Below, one piece after another: positions 22,501 to 34,545 of a stretch of 64,000 bases of DNA. The stretch comes from Ceratopteris richardii (Eukaryota; Streptophyta; Polypodiopsida; Polypodiales; Pteridaceae). The notes under the pieces are model-generated. The model made no database searches, was not told the origin of the DNA, and worked only from the letters and a program-made list of their open reading frames with translations. Every line of letters starts with the position of its first letter. Position 1 is the stretch's first letter. The stretch lies in contig MU260074.1 in the NCBI GenBank assembly GCA_020310875.1, positions 121,001-185,000 of the forward strand. Reading direction: 5' to 3'. Made by a program: the position numbers and the translations under genes.

Positions 22501-23118
22501 TGGATCTACACATCCAATTTCTTGGGTATTGAAAGAAAAAGCTTTTCCATGCTTAAATAACATTCGAGAGAATACATCCTTCTCTTTTTCGCTGAGGAAA
22601 CCATCTTTCCTTAATTGAATTTGCTCGAGCGTTTCTTTAGTGAATTTATGGCCTATTTTTCTCTTACCTCTGAGAGGTGGCTGAGATTTTACATCATCCA
22701 TAAGTTTATTACTATCTTCAGGAAGTGGAACTGCGACTGGCTTTATCTTTTTATCAATTGTTTTGTATTTTGTTTCAACGAAGACTTCTTTACCTATTTC
22801 ATCTTGCTCAAACTTTGCTATTTCCTTATACATGGAAATAGAGTGCATTTGAATCACATAATCATTCCTTTTTCCTTGAACTAACTCTTGCAGATCAAAC
22901 AATGTGTCTGCAAAGGATATCTCATCAAAGACTCCAGAGATTTCCTCGTCGAAGTTAAGCACTCTACATCCATGAAAATTTCTTTGAAGATCCACTATGT
23001 ATTGTTTTTCCCACTTTTTTAACTCAGAAAAAACACGAAACTGAAATGAATTTGTCGAAGAAAGTGCTATAAAACTTGATATAAACATATTTACATTCGG
23101 GATCTTTTCACCTTTCAA
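19504..23118 (-). CDS. Pol of the large Ty3 element, copy 2
   Basis: 1204 codons, open, with about ten amino acid differences from copy 1. Most are outside catalytic blocks, but the RT motif that reads LHSGYDQ in copy 1 is LHSRYDQ here (glycine to arginine near residue 311). This position is strongly conserved in Ty3 RTs, so this copy's RT is probably weakened or dead. The RNase H end has VVADML, matching the family better than VVVDML in copy 1, and the integrase zinc-finger region has YVDTQNY against YVHTQNY. The frame start is as in copy 1, without an ATG. Confidence 0.88.
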   Translation of the reverse strand: MKGEKIPNVNMFISSFIALSSTNSFQFRVFSELKKWEKQYIVDLQRNFHGCRVLNFDEEISGVFDEISFADTLFDLQELVQGKRNDYVIQMHSISMYKEIAKFEQDEIGKEVFVETKYKTIDKKIKPVAVPLPEDSNKLMDDVKSQPPLRGKRKIGHKFTKETLEQIQLRKDGFLSEKEKDVFSRMLFKHGKAFSFNTQEIGCVDPSVVTPMIIFTIPHVPWNLRPIPVPKAHISKLIDLLNDKIRMGILEPSSAPYSNRWFTVPKKNGSLRFIQDLQPVNKVTIRNMGTGPIVDEYAEAFAGRSIYSMGDLHSRYDQFQLALESRDLTTMRTPLGLVRMCTLPQGATNSVAHMMNGMHKVLRDFIPHLTMPFIDDVPIKGCKERDRDETLDEDGCRNFVKKHITDCESILSRLEEVHLTLSAEKSVFGVQEVLIVGSLCGPKGRKPCPKKVDAIQHMKEVCSSITEVRRFLGACVFYVVWIPHFAHIADPLYQLLRKGQRFQWKDIHTQAVRKLKKALAKAPLLRKADYTNNKEIFITIDTSPTGIGWAIGQEDDEGKRYAIRFGAKVLNVCQRGYPQIKRELWGIVTALKNDKEYLIGANVVVETDCLPLLGMIVNCSTADIAMLRWIAYIKSLNPEFVHIAGRNNVVADMLSRAIYENEDSMTSNEEEIGLDFYASHVHNLSLNEASTGLNRKEPKRQNERLGICTESSKEVQNSLGRGKDNRWIEEEPYKIQIGITERFNEDEYEDEWKEIGRYLSMKCPDLSWSKEKFRTIRRKSSNYFLKDGLLWKRRIGMGKMPQRVVGCEESRGRIMREMHSSLWAGHKGFQGTYEKIRERYWWPGMYVDTQNYVATCKPCQMYSNVRHRDELHPTYPLNIHYKWVVDLVTMPLGVHQMRYIVLAREDLTNHVEGRALRMKTTSNICKFLLEDVFSRFGYVEKIVADRGELDAQEAKDFFKKYGIRLSLTTAYNPEANGKIERGHPPIIKALAKACEGKIKNWPNYLPFALWADRMTYTRTTGYMPAELMYCQKPILPTESHALAWTSLPWEDEVSREDLLAVRILQLERGKNLVEEAAFKLRASREKNKIAFDKSHRLRPKRLKEGDWVLVYDSSLNTQYEARRKLVKRWFGPYVVCKVFDNGTYSLRELDGTKLKELIAGKRVKLFKRRENENYETVINENEEEESEEEGSENDKDEDINKEND

Positions 23119-23122
23119 GCTT

Positions 23123-23806
23123 TCATAGTCCCGACTTATGAAAGCTTCCTTTAAAAACTTTGATCCTGTATTCTTCAGGAATAGGTCTTGTCCGAAGAGA
23201 AGTTCTATTCCTGATATGATCTACGCATACCATCATGAATTGAACTGCCTTTTTCCCATCCTTACTACGGATTCGCGCATAAGCCGATCCATCTTCTAAG
23301 ACTCTTGTTTCCATTCTTAAGGCAGTAATATATGGCTGCCCTAGAATCAATGAGTAACTAGAATGATCTTGTACGAAAAAATTTTGATAATCACTGACAT
23401 CTCCAATTGTAACTAGGACCTGCGGGCATGCACCAAACAACTCACCTGGCATCGAGTTCGCAGCCTTAATTCTCCAACCAGGCTGCATGTCTATTGGCCA
23501 TTTCCCCTTCATATAGAGATCTTTGGACATCAAGTTAACTTCAGATCCATAATCAATAAGAGCGACAACTTGAGTGCTAATTTTCTCTAATCTTACCAAC
23601 GTCTCAGTTGTGGCTCGGGCCCAATGATCTTTAGTGTAATAACTCGAAGGGGTTATGTCGGAAGAATTCTTCTCCAAGGATATTTCCTCATGCACGCACG
23701 GTTGAACATTAGTCTCAATTGGTTCAAGTATATTTTTTAGCTCTTGAACTTGCGCTTGCACAGTATGATCAGGAGTCTCTTCATCCATTCTTTCAATCTC
23801 TTGCAT
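23123..23806 (-). pseudogene. aspartic protease of the large Ty3 element, copy 2 (C-terminal frameshift)
   Basis: The protease domain is complete, with LIDYGSEVNLM at the active site (Y where copy 1 has H, both unlike the usual S/T). One base is missing at about 23166 (GATCCTGTATT against GATCCTCGTATT in copy 1). This replaces the last residues and removes the stop next to the pol overlap, so the frame runs on 14 codons in the wrong phase. The -1 shift geometry seen in copy 1 is lost, and Pol expression from this copy would probably fail. Confidence 0.7.
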
Positions 23807-23821
23807 GTCAGCTATTGGTTG

Positions 23822-25570
23822 TCATTTCCTTCTTAAGAGGTCAATTATTACTTCTAGAAATTCTCTTTTTGCTATTCCCAGTAACTCACCGAGTGTAAAT
23901 TCGATTACACTATCGAGCACTCTTTTTTCGAGAACTTGTTTAAGATTTGTGGCTTGCTCTATATGCGATTTTAGCATATATGAGGGATTTCTTACTTTTC
24001 CTTGCCCTTTTTTCACAGGTTGCATTTCTTGATCTTGAGGAGGAATATTATCGTGGGTAGAGACTGGCATCTCAGCAGAAGTAGGAATTTGAACTTGAGT
24101 CGGAATTTTATTTGGTTGGATTATTGTTGGTTGTGATGGTTGATCTATTTGAGTGGGTTGGTTTGTTTGTGTTGGATGGCTTTGGTTTGGAATTTGAGGT
24201 TGTTCATGTGAAGCTTCTACTTGACGCCTAGTCCTTCTTTTCTCCTCTTCACCCTCATTGGTTCTTCTTCGTTTCTCTTCCACTACTGCTTCATGCTCTA
24301 CCGAAGAGCAAAGGTATGTAACAACCGAGAGAGTATCTACAGGATCATCCCATCCACTTACCCCTCGGATTTCATTACTAGCTGTTTTTAAAATTTCATG
24401 ATGCATCTTCCCGCGGTCTAAGGACTTTATTACTTTAGACCACGGTTCTAAATCATTATTTTCGTCAACTACCTGACATGCATACGTATGCGATGTTGAA
24501 GCAACGTTTTCACATGTGCCAGGGAAGAATATTCTCATTCCTCCCCGACCAAAATTAATGTTTACTTTTTCTCCAGTCTTAGAGTCATATATCATCTTTT
24601 CCTTAACGAATACCAAGTTCTTTGCTAATGCTTCTTTGAAGCTCTCACATGAGTATCTGTTATGCTCTAAAGAGTCACACCAAATACATCTTTTAATTTC
24701 TGGAGCTTTTGGATTTTTAGGTGCCGGTGCTTGTAAAGATTGAGATTCAATCATCTGCTTCATACTTTGAATCGTAAGGTCACTAAAATTTTTGAACATA
24801 TCTTCCATTGTATTAGTGGGCACAACATCCTTTGGTATTGGTAGGTTTACCTGAGGGTTCTGTACAGGTTGCTGAACAGCCTGAGCTTGTTCTTCTTGCA
24901 AATCATCATGCCAGTTTTGCATGAACTTAGACAAAGTTCTTTGCTTTTCTACATATCCCCTAACAGCTTCATCTACATTACCCCAGTCTTCGGTAAGACC
25001 AGACTCAGTTCCTATCTGTTGTAATTGTGGGAAAATTTCTTCTCGGGCTTTCGAATCTATAGCCCGGAGAAACAAGGATACCTTTTCTTGATCTATAGCC
25101 CTCCTATCATAATCAGATAAGTCTGCAAATTGCTGATCAAACTCCCTTTTTATATCTAGAATAGATTGATCTTTTGGTTTATGTATCCACTTTAGAAATG
25201 TGGATTTAGTCACTTTATCTTCGTCATCCAGTGCAAACATCCTTATGAGTATCATCTTGTATTGTGACCATCTTATTTGCCCTTCTATAACTAGTCGAGG
25301 TGCATCCACAACTAGTCGGTCACGCAAATGTAATTCTGAAACGTATACAAAATTGTCAATTAATTCTTGATCACTTAATGGTGTTAGACCCGTACCAAGG
25401 TATCGTGCCTCCAATTCATATTCCTTGCAAAAACGAGTAACATTTTTACCACTGAAATATCCACTTCTTCTGACTACTCGCTCATGAAATGCCTGAATGG
25501 CACTTCGTCTTTTCTCGTCCTGCTGAAAGCGCAGAAGTTGGGTTATAACATCCATCGTTGCGTCGCCCAT
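23822..25570 (-). CDS. Gag of the large Ty3 element, copy 2
   Basis: 582 codons, with the same capsid region, CX2CX4HX4C zinc knuckle and FGRGGMR block as copy 1. It ends in AAA TGA CAA CCA, the same readthrough-type context, with the protease frame in phase downstream. Strict preservation of gag, while protease and pol carry changes, may only reflect a short time since duplication. Confidence 0.85.
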   Translation of the reverse strand: MGDATMDVITQLLRFQQDEKRRSAIQAFHERVVRRSGYFSGKNVTRFCKEYELEARYLGTGLTPLSDQELIDNFVYVSELHLRDRLVVDAPRLVIEGQIRWSQYKMILIRMFALDDEDKVTKSTFLKWIHKPKDQSILDIKREFDQQFADLSDYDRRAIDQEKVSLFLRAIDSKAREEIFPQLQQIGTESGLTEDWGNVDEAVRGYVEKQRTLSKFMQNWHDDLQEEQAQAVQQPVQNPQVNLPIPKDVVPTNTMEDMFKNFSDLTIQSMKQMIESQSLQAPAPKNPKAPEIKRCIWCDSLEHNRYSCESFKEALAKNLVFVKEKMIYDSKTGEKVNINFGRGGMRIFFPGTCENVASTSHTYACQVVDENNDLEPWSKVIKSLDRGKMHHEILKTASNEIRGVSGWDDPVDTLSVVTYLCSSVEHEAVVEEKRRRTNEGEEEKRRTRRQVEASHEQPQIPNQSHPTQTNQPTQIDQPSQPTIIQPNKIPTQVQIPTSAEMPVSTHDNIPPQDQEMQPVKKGQGKVRNPSYMLKSHIEQATNLKQVLEKRVLDSVIEFTLGELLGIAKREFLEVIIDLLRRK

Positions 25571-25646
25571 AAATGGTCAAACACAATGAGCTCACTCAAC
25601 TGCACCACTCTTTAAACTAGGATCAGGATCTCTACACTCTCCTCCT

Positions 25647-25664
25647 TTCACGTCGGGTTCACCA
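25647..25664 (-). other. primer-binding site for tRNA-Trp, copy 2
   Basis: TTCACGTCGGGTTCACCA on the plus strand, identical to copy 1, four bases from LTR 3 (25669). Confidence 0.85.
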
Positions 25665-27016
25665 GGTATGTCGCGGGGATCATGGAAAGGAGGGTGGAGG
25701 GAATGGAAACAGCTTTACTTGGGATACATGAGACCACTCAAGATGGAATAAAAAATCCAAAGTCCCTCAAATGATTTCTAGAGATATAGAAATATATTGA
25801 TAAATTTGTATATCAAAGACACAACGACTCTAAAGCTGTTATGTTCTAGTAATCCTTTATAAAGCATGTAGTTTTTAAGATATAGAACTACAGAATTTAA
25901 AGGTTATATTATTAAACATCCTCAAGGATCTATAGTCTCATATCTAGAGAGTTCCGTGTATTCCGAATAGATGAATAATGAGTCAAACACTTGAAAAGGG
26001 GTTGTTTGTCTGTTTGATTAAAACCGTGAATCACTCTTAACTTCAAGAAAATTTTTGAATAACTCAACAATTCAAACTATGCCGTTTCATATTTGAACGC
26101 TAAATTTATATATAAATCACATCAACTTCTCATAGAGTTGTTGGCACATAGTATCAAACCCGTGATTTATAACGCCCATGCACTAGAGAGCACAACTCAT
26201 GTACTCTGTGAATTCTTAAAGATAAACTTTAGCATCATCACAAAGCACGAGTTTTGACCTCTAGCCTCACCTGTCAACCATATAAGTCATCCGCAGCAGG
26301 TGTCTACTGTAATCCAAGGACCTTACCGTCACGTACAACACTAAATGTACCCAAGTCTTGACATAGTCTAAATGCTCTTCGAAAAGGTTACCTAACCAGC
26401 TCTGAAGTACTTAAAAAAAAACAGCGCAAAATGTAAAACTTTAACACAAATCACTTAAAATTAGTAAAATTTTTTTTTTTATCTTTAAAGTGTGTTTTGA
26501 AGTGTTCATTTGTAAACAGAGTGCAGCGATGTGAAAGTCTCATAAAATCCTATTGACGTGCAGTCAATTATAGATTTGCAAAAGCACCTGGTGAAAACAA
26601 TTTGACAGAGAAGCTAAGCAGACTTTTAAATATTATATATAAGAGAAGAAACGAATGTAAAGGTTGTTCTTGGAACTGTTTTCAAATCTAAACCTGTCTG
26701 ATCTTTTATTTCGTTAACCTGAGTGCTACAACAGTTCTCTGGGCGATGGTGCTTCGCTCTTTAGAAGGTTGTAAATCAAGATCAAATACAATGTAAAAAA
26801 AACCATTCATCCTTCTTCCTCAATAAACGTAAAACAAATTACCTGTAGGTGAAGTCAGAAATCATAAATTTCTATTGCGCTAGAAAGTGCATCTGCCAAG
26901 TTGAAGAATGAATATATGAAGCTTTTGCATCAAACACAGTCAAAAATGTATTCTTCTTCTCCGTCCTTTAAACCATGGTTCCATTAGATCGGTGCTGCTT
27001 ACAATCTCTGAACCTT

Positions 27017-27596
<580 letters not shown>

Positions 27597-28540
27597 TCAT
27601 ATAGCTCTCACGGCCTTCTTCGATGAGCGCCCATGTGATTCATTCCTTACACTTGAACTCGAAAAATGCTTTCCCCCCTTGATCAATCAATGTCTTCGCT
27701 GTTCTAATGCTTCAGCATTCCTCACGACAATCGACATAGAAGCTACTCAACGTGTCCCCATCATCCGTTGTCTTCCTGCATGCCTCAATCCCCGACTGCC
27801 CTCCATTTTGGGATTCCTTTTTTCTCCGCTATTGCCACATGTTTCCTTTCCTAAAACTGACGCATCTTGACGTACACCTTAATGCATATACAACCATATA
27901 CACATGCGCACATACATGCCCATACATTTGTATAGAAACAAACTTTCTTATGCTCATACATTCTTATGTACACGAATGCACATACTTTTGCCATGCACGT
28001 GCATGCATATCCACATTACACACTAACATACATGCACACTTATGATGAACACACGTCACATATATATGCTAATGCATATGTATGTACATATGTACAACAT
28101 CATAGTTGACACACTCAAAATTACTCCTCTCATGCGTAAATGCATTTACATATATGTATTCATATCCACCCACATATTAGGGAATTCTGACTCTATTTAC
28201 ATGCACTCGGATGCATAAAATACCAAAGACGCATGAATGCACTTCATACTTACTTTCGTTGCAGGTACACTTATGAGTCAAAATCATACCGTTTAATCAC
28301 AAAGAAACGAAAATAATGTGTTTCAAGCATCCATATGCAATAAGATCTATGAACAAGAAAGTCTTTCACCAATATCAAATGTGTCATTTGTCTCCTTCCA
28401 ATAATTCTTTTCTTCTTACCATTGCAAACTCCAAGGTAAGCACAAAGAGTTATCTGATTTGATTTATACATGCCTTTGTCAAACCTTTGATTTATTACAT
28501 TTGATCAATTCATAAGCTTGGTTTGCGAATCTCTACCACA

Positions 28541-29253
28541 CCGTGGACCCACAGGAAGCAGGATACTATCTCAGTTGTGGTGGACAGATTGAGCAAGATG
28601 GCTCATTTCATACCCATGCAGGAGACGATAGAAGCTCCACAGGTAGCGGAGTTGTTTATCCAACATGTCTTCAAATTGCATACGTGAGTACTGGTGATCA
28701 TCCTCGAACAAATGGTGAGACTGAGAGGGTCATTCAGATTTTAGAGGACATGTTGAGGGCATATGTGTCTGAGAGACAGATAGATTGGGATAGCTATTTG
28801 CCACTAGTTGAGTTTGCTTATAGCAACAGGACTCACAAGGTGACATGTATGTCTCTTTTTGAGATGAACTATGGCATGAATCCCAATGCTCCAAGCACCC
28901 TAGGAATTCCAAAGAAATGTCCTAATGCTTCAGAGTTCTTAGCGAATGCATGCCGATTAGAGCTTCCTCCAGATTGCAGAGTGCATCCAATGTTTCACGT
29001 CAGTAAACTTCGGAAGTATATTTCTAGGGAGGATAATCTAATCAAAGGTATTGTTTCTTTGCAAGAAAGTAATAGCACAGATCATTCTCCAAACAGGATA
29101 CTAGATCGGAGACAAAAGCGATTGAGGAATCGTGTCATCCAGGAGTATCTAGTAGCCAAGAGAGGATTACCACTTGGTGACTCTACTTGGGAATCAGAAG
29201 CTCTGGTTCGCAAGTACTTTCCCTCATTGATCATTGAGGACAATGATCTTTAG
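28541..29253 (+). pseudogene. chromovirus integrase (rest) and chromodomain
   Basis: Continues the integrase interrupted at 3159. DTISVVVDRLSKMAHFIPM follows at about 28562, then a deletion joins HVFKLH to the segment DHPRTNGETERVIQILEDML, which carries the catalytic glutamate. The block with the second catalytic aspartate is gone. A second deletion joins the end of the core to LELPPDCRVHPMFHVSKLRKY, the end of the GPY/F region. The C-terminus (about 29095-29230) is a chromodomain: LDRRQKRLRNRVIQEYLV, then STWESEALVRKYFP. The chromodomain frame is intact, but the integrase is not functional. Confidence 0.88.
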
Positions 29254-29266
29254 GAGGAGGAGAGAG
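29253..29266 (+). other. polypurine tract of the chromovirus
   Basis: GGAGGAGGAGAGAG directly before the LTR start TGTTAGAAATTG at 29267, immediately after the chromodomain stop codon. Confidence 0.7.
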
Positions 29267-29648
29267 TGTTAGAAATTGATCCAGGGATCAATCCATTTGA
29301 TCCACACGGATCTTTTATCCACAGGGATCATTGATCTACAAGGACTTGTCCATTTGATCCACAAGGATCAGTCCACATTGATCCAGAGGGATCAATCCAT
29401 GTGTGTGAGGGACAAGGGCAAGCTAGCCAAGGTCCCAAGCTCGGTGGATACCCTAAGGTTTGTTGGTAATAATGGGAAGTACTTAGATAGTAATGGGAAT
29501 AAGCATTGCATGATGACCACATGTTCACACTAGACTATTCCAGATCATTGCTATTTTTAGAGTACATCGTTGCTATTTTTAGAGTACAAGAGGGTATATA
29601 TGGATGGGAGGAGAGTCACACACACATCATTCAAGTTCCTTTCTAACA
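29267..29648 (+). repeat. 3' LTR of the chromovirus
   Basis: 382 bp with terminal inverted bases TGTTAGAAA and TTTCTAACA. The first 150 bp repeat the motif GATCCACA-GGATCA in several variants, giving small palindromes. The LTR is followed by CATCA, matching CATAA before the 5' end in four of five bases. Confidence 0.8.
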
Positions 29649-30770
29649 CATCAAACTTTCTTTAGGTTGCATGTACTCATGATGTTTAGGATGGCCAAAC
29701 CCTAATGGTTGTGTCATGTAGACTTCTACAAATCACCATATATAAAATCATTTTTTACATCCAATTGAAATATAGGCCAATGAATTGCTATGGATGCTCC
29801 AGTGAAATCTCTTGTGGTGGTCTTTTGGTAATAGGATTGAAAGTATCTTCATAGTCTATGCCATTGGATTGGGCGAACCCCTTTGCCATCAAATTTTACT
29901 TGTACCCAGCTATGGAGCCATCAAGATTCCCATTGATTTTGTACACCCATTCATTTCCTATTACCTTCATTCATTTTTCATTAGGACTAAGCTCCGTATG
30001 TGGTTGTCCTTTAGAGCATTCACCTCTTCCTCCATTGGTTTCTACCACTTGTTTATGTCCTTTGGCTCTTTACATGGAGATGGCTCTCTATTCTTTATCA
30101 TATTAGACATATATGCATAATGTAACTTAATCTTGAAACTAAATAAGATAATTAGGTTGACTTCCTTTCCTCGCCCTTGGGTGGAATGAACCTCATTTTC
30201 CTTGGCATTTTGATCTTTGCCTTTGATGTCGCACCTCTCCCAATGATTGGATCATTATCGTCTTCCACATCATTCCCTTCTTCATCTATCTCCACAAATC
30301 TTGGCTTCGCTTTGATGTTATTCATTGATTGGTTGGTTGAAGCTATTGCTCCCCACTTGGATGTCATGCTTGAACCTTCAATCATGGTTGAATTGCTTGG
30401 TCCGCTCAATTCCAAGCTCTCTTGCATACTTGTTTCATCACTTCTTTCTGCCTCTTCTATGTCTTCTCATTGCAACATAACTTTGGGATGATACTTGAGT
30501 TCCTTAGTGTTAGGGTTATAAGATCATACCCTTGCAACTATAAAGAATAGCCAATACAGATGCATCTCTTTTCCTTAGAATCTGGTATACCTTTGAGTTC
30601 CTATGGGACATGTGTATAATAGACATATCCAAATATTTTTAGATGAGAAGGGTCTTGCTTTCTCCCACTCAATGCTTCTAGTGTCATGTCATGTACCCCC
30701 TAAAGTTGGGCACCTATTCATTAAATATAATGTAGGAGAAACAACATCTAACTGATAGAACAATGGAACA
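29649..30770 (-). pseudogene. copia integrase end, linker and RT N-terminal part
   Basis: Read on the minus strand from 30770 downward: LMNRCPT near 30700, SGRKQDPSHLKIFGYV near 30620-30670 and CICIGY near 30570 are the end of a copia integrase region. The acidic linker spans 30152-30427. RT begins with GNEWVYKINGN near 29950 and continues through MAKGFAQSNGIDYEDTFNPI near 29850 to QLDVKNDFIYGDL near 29740 and EVYMTQPLGFGHPKHHEYM near 29680. Frames change several times. The next part of the same RT is at 2785-1693. Confidence 0.82.
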
Positions 30771-31849
30771 TGCATTTCATTTTGCAATCACTGGATAGAT
30801 CTTGGGTAGCACTTTGCAAATATCTGCTTAAAAATTTATGCATATTTTGACCAAGTTGATTTGTTGAGTAGCCTTTGACCTTTGAAAAAAACTGCAAAAT
30901 ATGAATGATTCTCTTGTGGAAAGTTCATTTCCAACAAAAGTTTCATTCCAAAATAATTAAATTGCAAAACAATATTATATATGAAAAAAAGGAACTTTTT
31001 GATTATTCATTGTTGATATCATTGATTTCTTGTCATTACATGTTGGCATAGTAGAAGAATGAAGATCAAGAACATGTAATAAAAGAAATCTGTGAACTCT
31101 CTTTACCAATCCATTTTTCTTTAACACCCTCCTTGTCCATCTCTCTCTATTTAAATTTATCATGTACTAAATACTAATTTTAAACTCATTTTAGATGGAA
31201 ATCAAATATTATTGGGGAGGGATCTAAAAAAGAAAGACAATCCTCCACTCTTTGATGTATCACATTTATGACATTTTCAAGTTCACTTATATAGTTGAGA
31301 CATGTATGCATAAACCCTTTATTTATCCCCAATATTCGTTTATTTTGTATAAACTCTCTATCTTTCTTCCTATGCATTTAAAATTTATCGTTCATGCTTT
31401 TTTATGAGAGAATAGATTTCGAGATAATGGTGGGAAAATGAAATGCAAGCAAACTAAAAAGTCAATTACATTTATCATCTATTGCATTCTATAAATAATG
31501 GGAAAAGGAATGTGAACCCATACTAAAAGGCCATGCAATGATGAACGGGTCTTCTTTTTCACACAATTCCATCAAAATTATGGTTTTCCACAACTTACAA
31601 GTCAAGTCGATTGTGCACATTTAATCATCTTACTTTACTATGCTCACAAGCATAGGTAGAGATTAGACATTTATTCTCCAATTTACTTAGCCATTTCTTA
31701 CCCATTCCATAGGAGGCTTGTGGAACCATACAAGTCCACTCAAGTCTTCATCTATAAAAAACCACACAGGCTCAAGAAAGCTCCTTTTTCATCATTATGA
31801 TGCTTGTCAAAACTGATTTTGAGAGCACATTAAAGATTTTTTCTTTATC
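30771..31849. other. no recognisable gene
   Basis: AT-rich sequence with short frames only. I see no transposon motif or splice-supported gene. It may be the lost 5' side of the copia element or target DNA. Confidence 0.4.
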
Positions 31850-32450
31850 TTTTGAAGATATTTCAAGTTTCCTTCTTAATATTCTTTGTCAGAATTATAA
31901 AAAAGATTGGAGGTTGTAAGAATGGAAGCCCATTACATGCTTCAACTATCCTTTGTGATAATTCCTGGAGGTTTGTAGGTGGCTTTGATTTCACAGAGCA
32001 TGCCAATAAAACAACCACTTTGACATCTCAAGTGGTGGAGTTGAAAGTACACAAGAAGGAGGGGCAACTATGCCTAGAACTTCAGGAAGGGATTCAATTT
32101 CAAGTCAAGGCCTAGATGCAACAACATTATCTAGATATAGAAAAGCTTTGTCCGCAATAGGTATGAGTTTGACTAATGAATATGTACATCACCATACCGA
32201 TATCAAGAGTGGAGGGAAAGCATGGATCAATTTGGAGGGAATAATTGGAACGATAACTCACCAGTCTCTTATAGCTTTACTTATTTCCTTCTTTTGATTG
32301 GAAATGGTTACTCAACATCAATAGAAGAGCACATAAACAAATTTAAGAGTTTTTTAGCTCAATTAGATGGGATGGAGCATCCAATCTCAGACACTATTGA
32401 AGTGGCAGTCCTTTTGAGGAGTCTACCTTCTTCATATAACATGTGAAAAA
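31850..32450 (+). pseudogene. copia Gag fragment
   Basis: At about 32310-32446 the plus strand reads EEHINKFKSFLAQLDGM, then ISDTIEVAVLLRSLPSSYNM, the pattern of the UBN2/copia Gag domain. A different frame upstream (about 32100-32250) is open but not clearly recognisable. The fragment ends shortly before a polypurine-like run and an LTR start, so protease, integrase and RT are missing. Confidence 0.55.
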
Positions 32451-32514
32451 TTAAACAAGTACCTATGTTTAAGTACCTAATACTTACATAATAACATAAA
32501 TAACTAATAGATTA

Positions 32515-33169
32515 CCTACCTTTCATACTCCCCTTGTGTCATATTAGGAGGAGTTTGTTAGAAATGTGATCAATCATCCACAAGGGAGCTCAAAATAAAA
32601 GGTCAAAGTTTGTTCAAAAAGGTCAAACTTGTCAAATTTTGAGAGGAATTTTTATTACATATTCTTATAGAGCTCATTGAGAGCTATCCAAACCATACAT
32701 AAGACTTGGATGTTTGTAGAAAATTGATGATCAAAAGTCAAACCCTAATTTGAAGTCAAAATTGAAATGTATATCTTTAAGGTCAAAAGCAAATGGCACA
32801 TGGAAAAATCTCAAGGCACTTGATCCAAGGGTGCATAATAAATCAATTTGGTAATTAAAAAACTATAAAATATACAAAAAACTAGGGTTTTAGTTGTTTT
32901 GCCACATTTTGCAAAAAAAGTGTTTTTTCAGTTCTTCATGCATGATTTTTGTAAGTGGAAACTGAGGCTATAAAAGGAGTATGGAAGGCCATATATATCA
33001 CTTATACACTAGCTTATGCTCTTGGCTTGATCACCTTAGAGCAACATTGTAAGTCATTGTATTTTTAGTCAATTTTGGCTCCAATTGCCATATCTTGTTG
33101 TGCATATCTCTCTTGCCTCTCTCTCTCTCTCTATACTTTGTCCCTATAATAATTGTGGGCCTAAAAACA
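32515..33169 (+). repeat. copia-type LTR with internal end, plus strand
   Basis: AGGAGGAG at about 32546-32553 is followed by TGTTAGAAATGTG (LTR start at 32556). A TATA-type box, CTATAAAAGGAG, lies near 32970. The end is placed at CTAAAAACA (33169). Parts of it reappear in reverse orientation at 33213-34065, including TTGTGGGCCTAAAAAC against TTGTGGGCTTAAAAAC and the internal end CCCCTTGTGTCA. Confidence 0.5.
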
Positions 33170-33212
33170 AGTAGTTCACTATAAATTATATCGAAAATTG
33201 ACATCACACATG

Positions 33213-34065
33213 TGTTGGTTTTTAAGCCCACAATGAATATTAAGACATAGAGAATATAGAGACAAGATGGAGAATACACATGATAGGAGAAAGATGAAGG
33301 AGCCAATCTCAACATATTTTCCATACATATCAAATGATGAAGTGCATGAAATTATAAGAAGCATATAAGGATGATAGAAAGATAGACTGCTGCTGCTCCT
33401 TACAACTCCACAACCTCCATAAACTGAGGTCTCCTGCTTCATAATTGATATTCCATAAAGCTATTGCTCACCATGAAGAAGATGAAAGAAACAAAAACTT
33501 GACACCTCCAAGAAACGAAGGCGGCAAACCTTGCTCAACACCAAGGCTCCATGATTTCTTTGAATAGAAGAGCTTCAGTAGTTGTCTTTAAATAGTGTTA
33601 TGCTGCCCTACGAAAATCTGAAAAATCTGATTTTCATTATTTTTGGTGATAAAGATAAAGCAATACTGCCATCTTTTTTGAAAATTATATATAGGGCAAC
33701 CACCTTTGCTTTATTAAGATCAAATCCTCATCATTGGATCTAAATAATAAAATCTTTCCATTTGTCAAGTTGATACTGACTATTTTAAACATGTTGAGCT
33801 TTGATAAAAAATTAGGGATTGACTTTTGACTCTAAAAGTTTGGAGCAAATGCTGCAAGTTCTAAATCAATAAATTGCTCTTCGAGAGTACTGTCTATATC
33901 TGTTATTAGTTTGACCTGCATATATCTTGACCAAAGTTGACCATATTTGATTTTTTCAAAATCTGAAGATTTTTGAAATATAGCACCTTCACTTGTGGAA
34001 GGTTTCTTTTCTAGCTTCCTAATGTGACACAAGGGGTATGTGCCAGGTAGGTATATTTTCTTAGT
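33213..34065 (-). repeat. related copia-type LTR and internal end, minus strand
   Basis: On the minus strand the stretch TACCTACCT...CCCCTTGTGTCACATTAGGA (about 34060-34025) matches the internal end on the plus strand at 32515-32548. The far end, CATTGTGGGCTTAAAAACCAACA read piecewise, matches the end of the plus-strand LTR. In between, homology is patchy. With 32515-33169 it forms an imperfect inverted repeat about a centre near 33190. Confidence 0.45.
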
Positions 34066-34545
34066 TGATGATTTTTCTTGAGTAGGTACTTGTATATCTT
34101 TTTCAAATATCATGTCAAGTATCTGCAAACAAACAAAAGGACCTTGAAGATGAAGAGCACTCCTATACCACAAATCAAAAGGAGAAATCACACATCCCAT
34201 AATCTTCTCAATCAAATACTAGGAAGGATAGAGACAGACAAAAGGATGCAAAATATTGGATAGTGTATAGAATCAAGCATACTTCCTCAACTCTCAAGGT
34301 TGGCCAAACCTATCAAGTATCAGGTATGCCTTTATTTTTCAAATATGACCCATAGGATACATATACAATCTTGGAAGGAGTGGTTGCTTTTGGCATGCTC
34401 TTAAAGTTGCCAATGTTGAATACTTTTGAAACATTGGAAAGTATCAAGTTTTCATCTTCAAGACATGTATCATTACTCATTGCTTCGTCTTGATTTAGTA
34501 GATGCACATCCAATCCGAGCATATCAAATGTTTCTCTCAATTGAC
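34066..34545 (-). pseudogene. unassigned remnant downstream of copia integrase
   Basis: A minus-strand frame at 34313-34540 is open (NVSKVFNIGNFKSMP among others) and may be the linker after the copia integrase. No RT motif follows. The match to any family is not clear to me. Confidence 0.3.

Noticed and set aside
33031..33442. Minus-strand frames of 87-100 codons, hydrophobic
   Set aside because: They overlap LTR sequence present on both strands nearby; no start context or family match.
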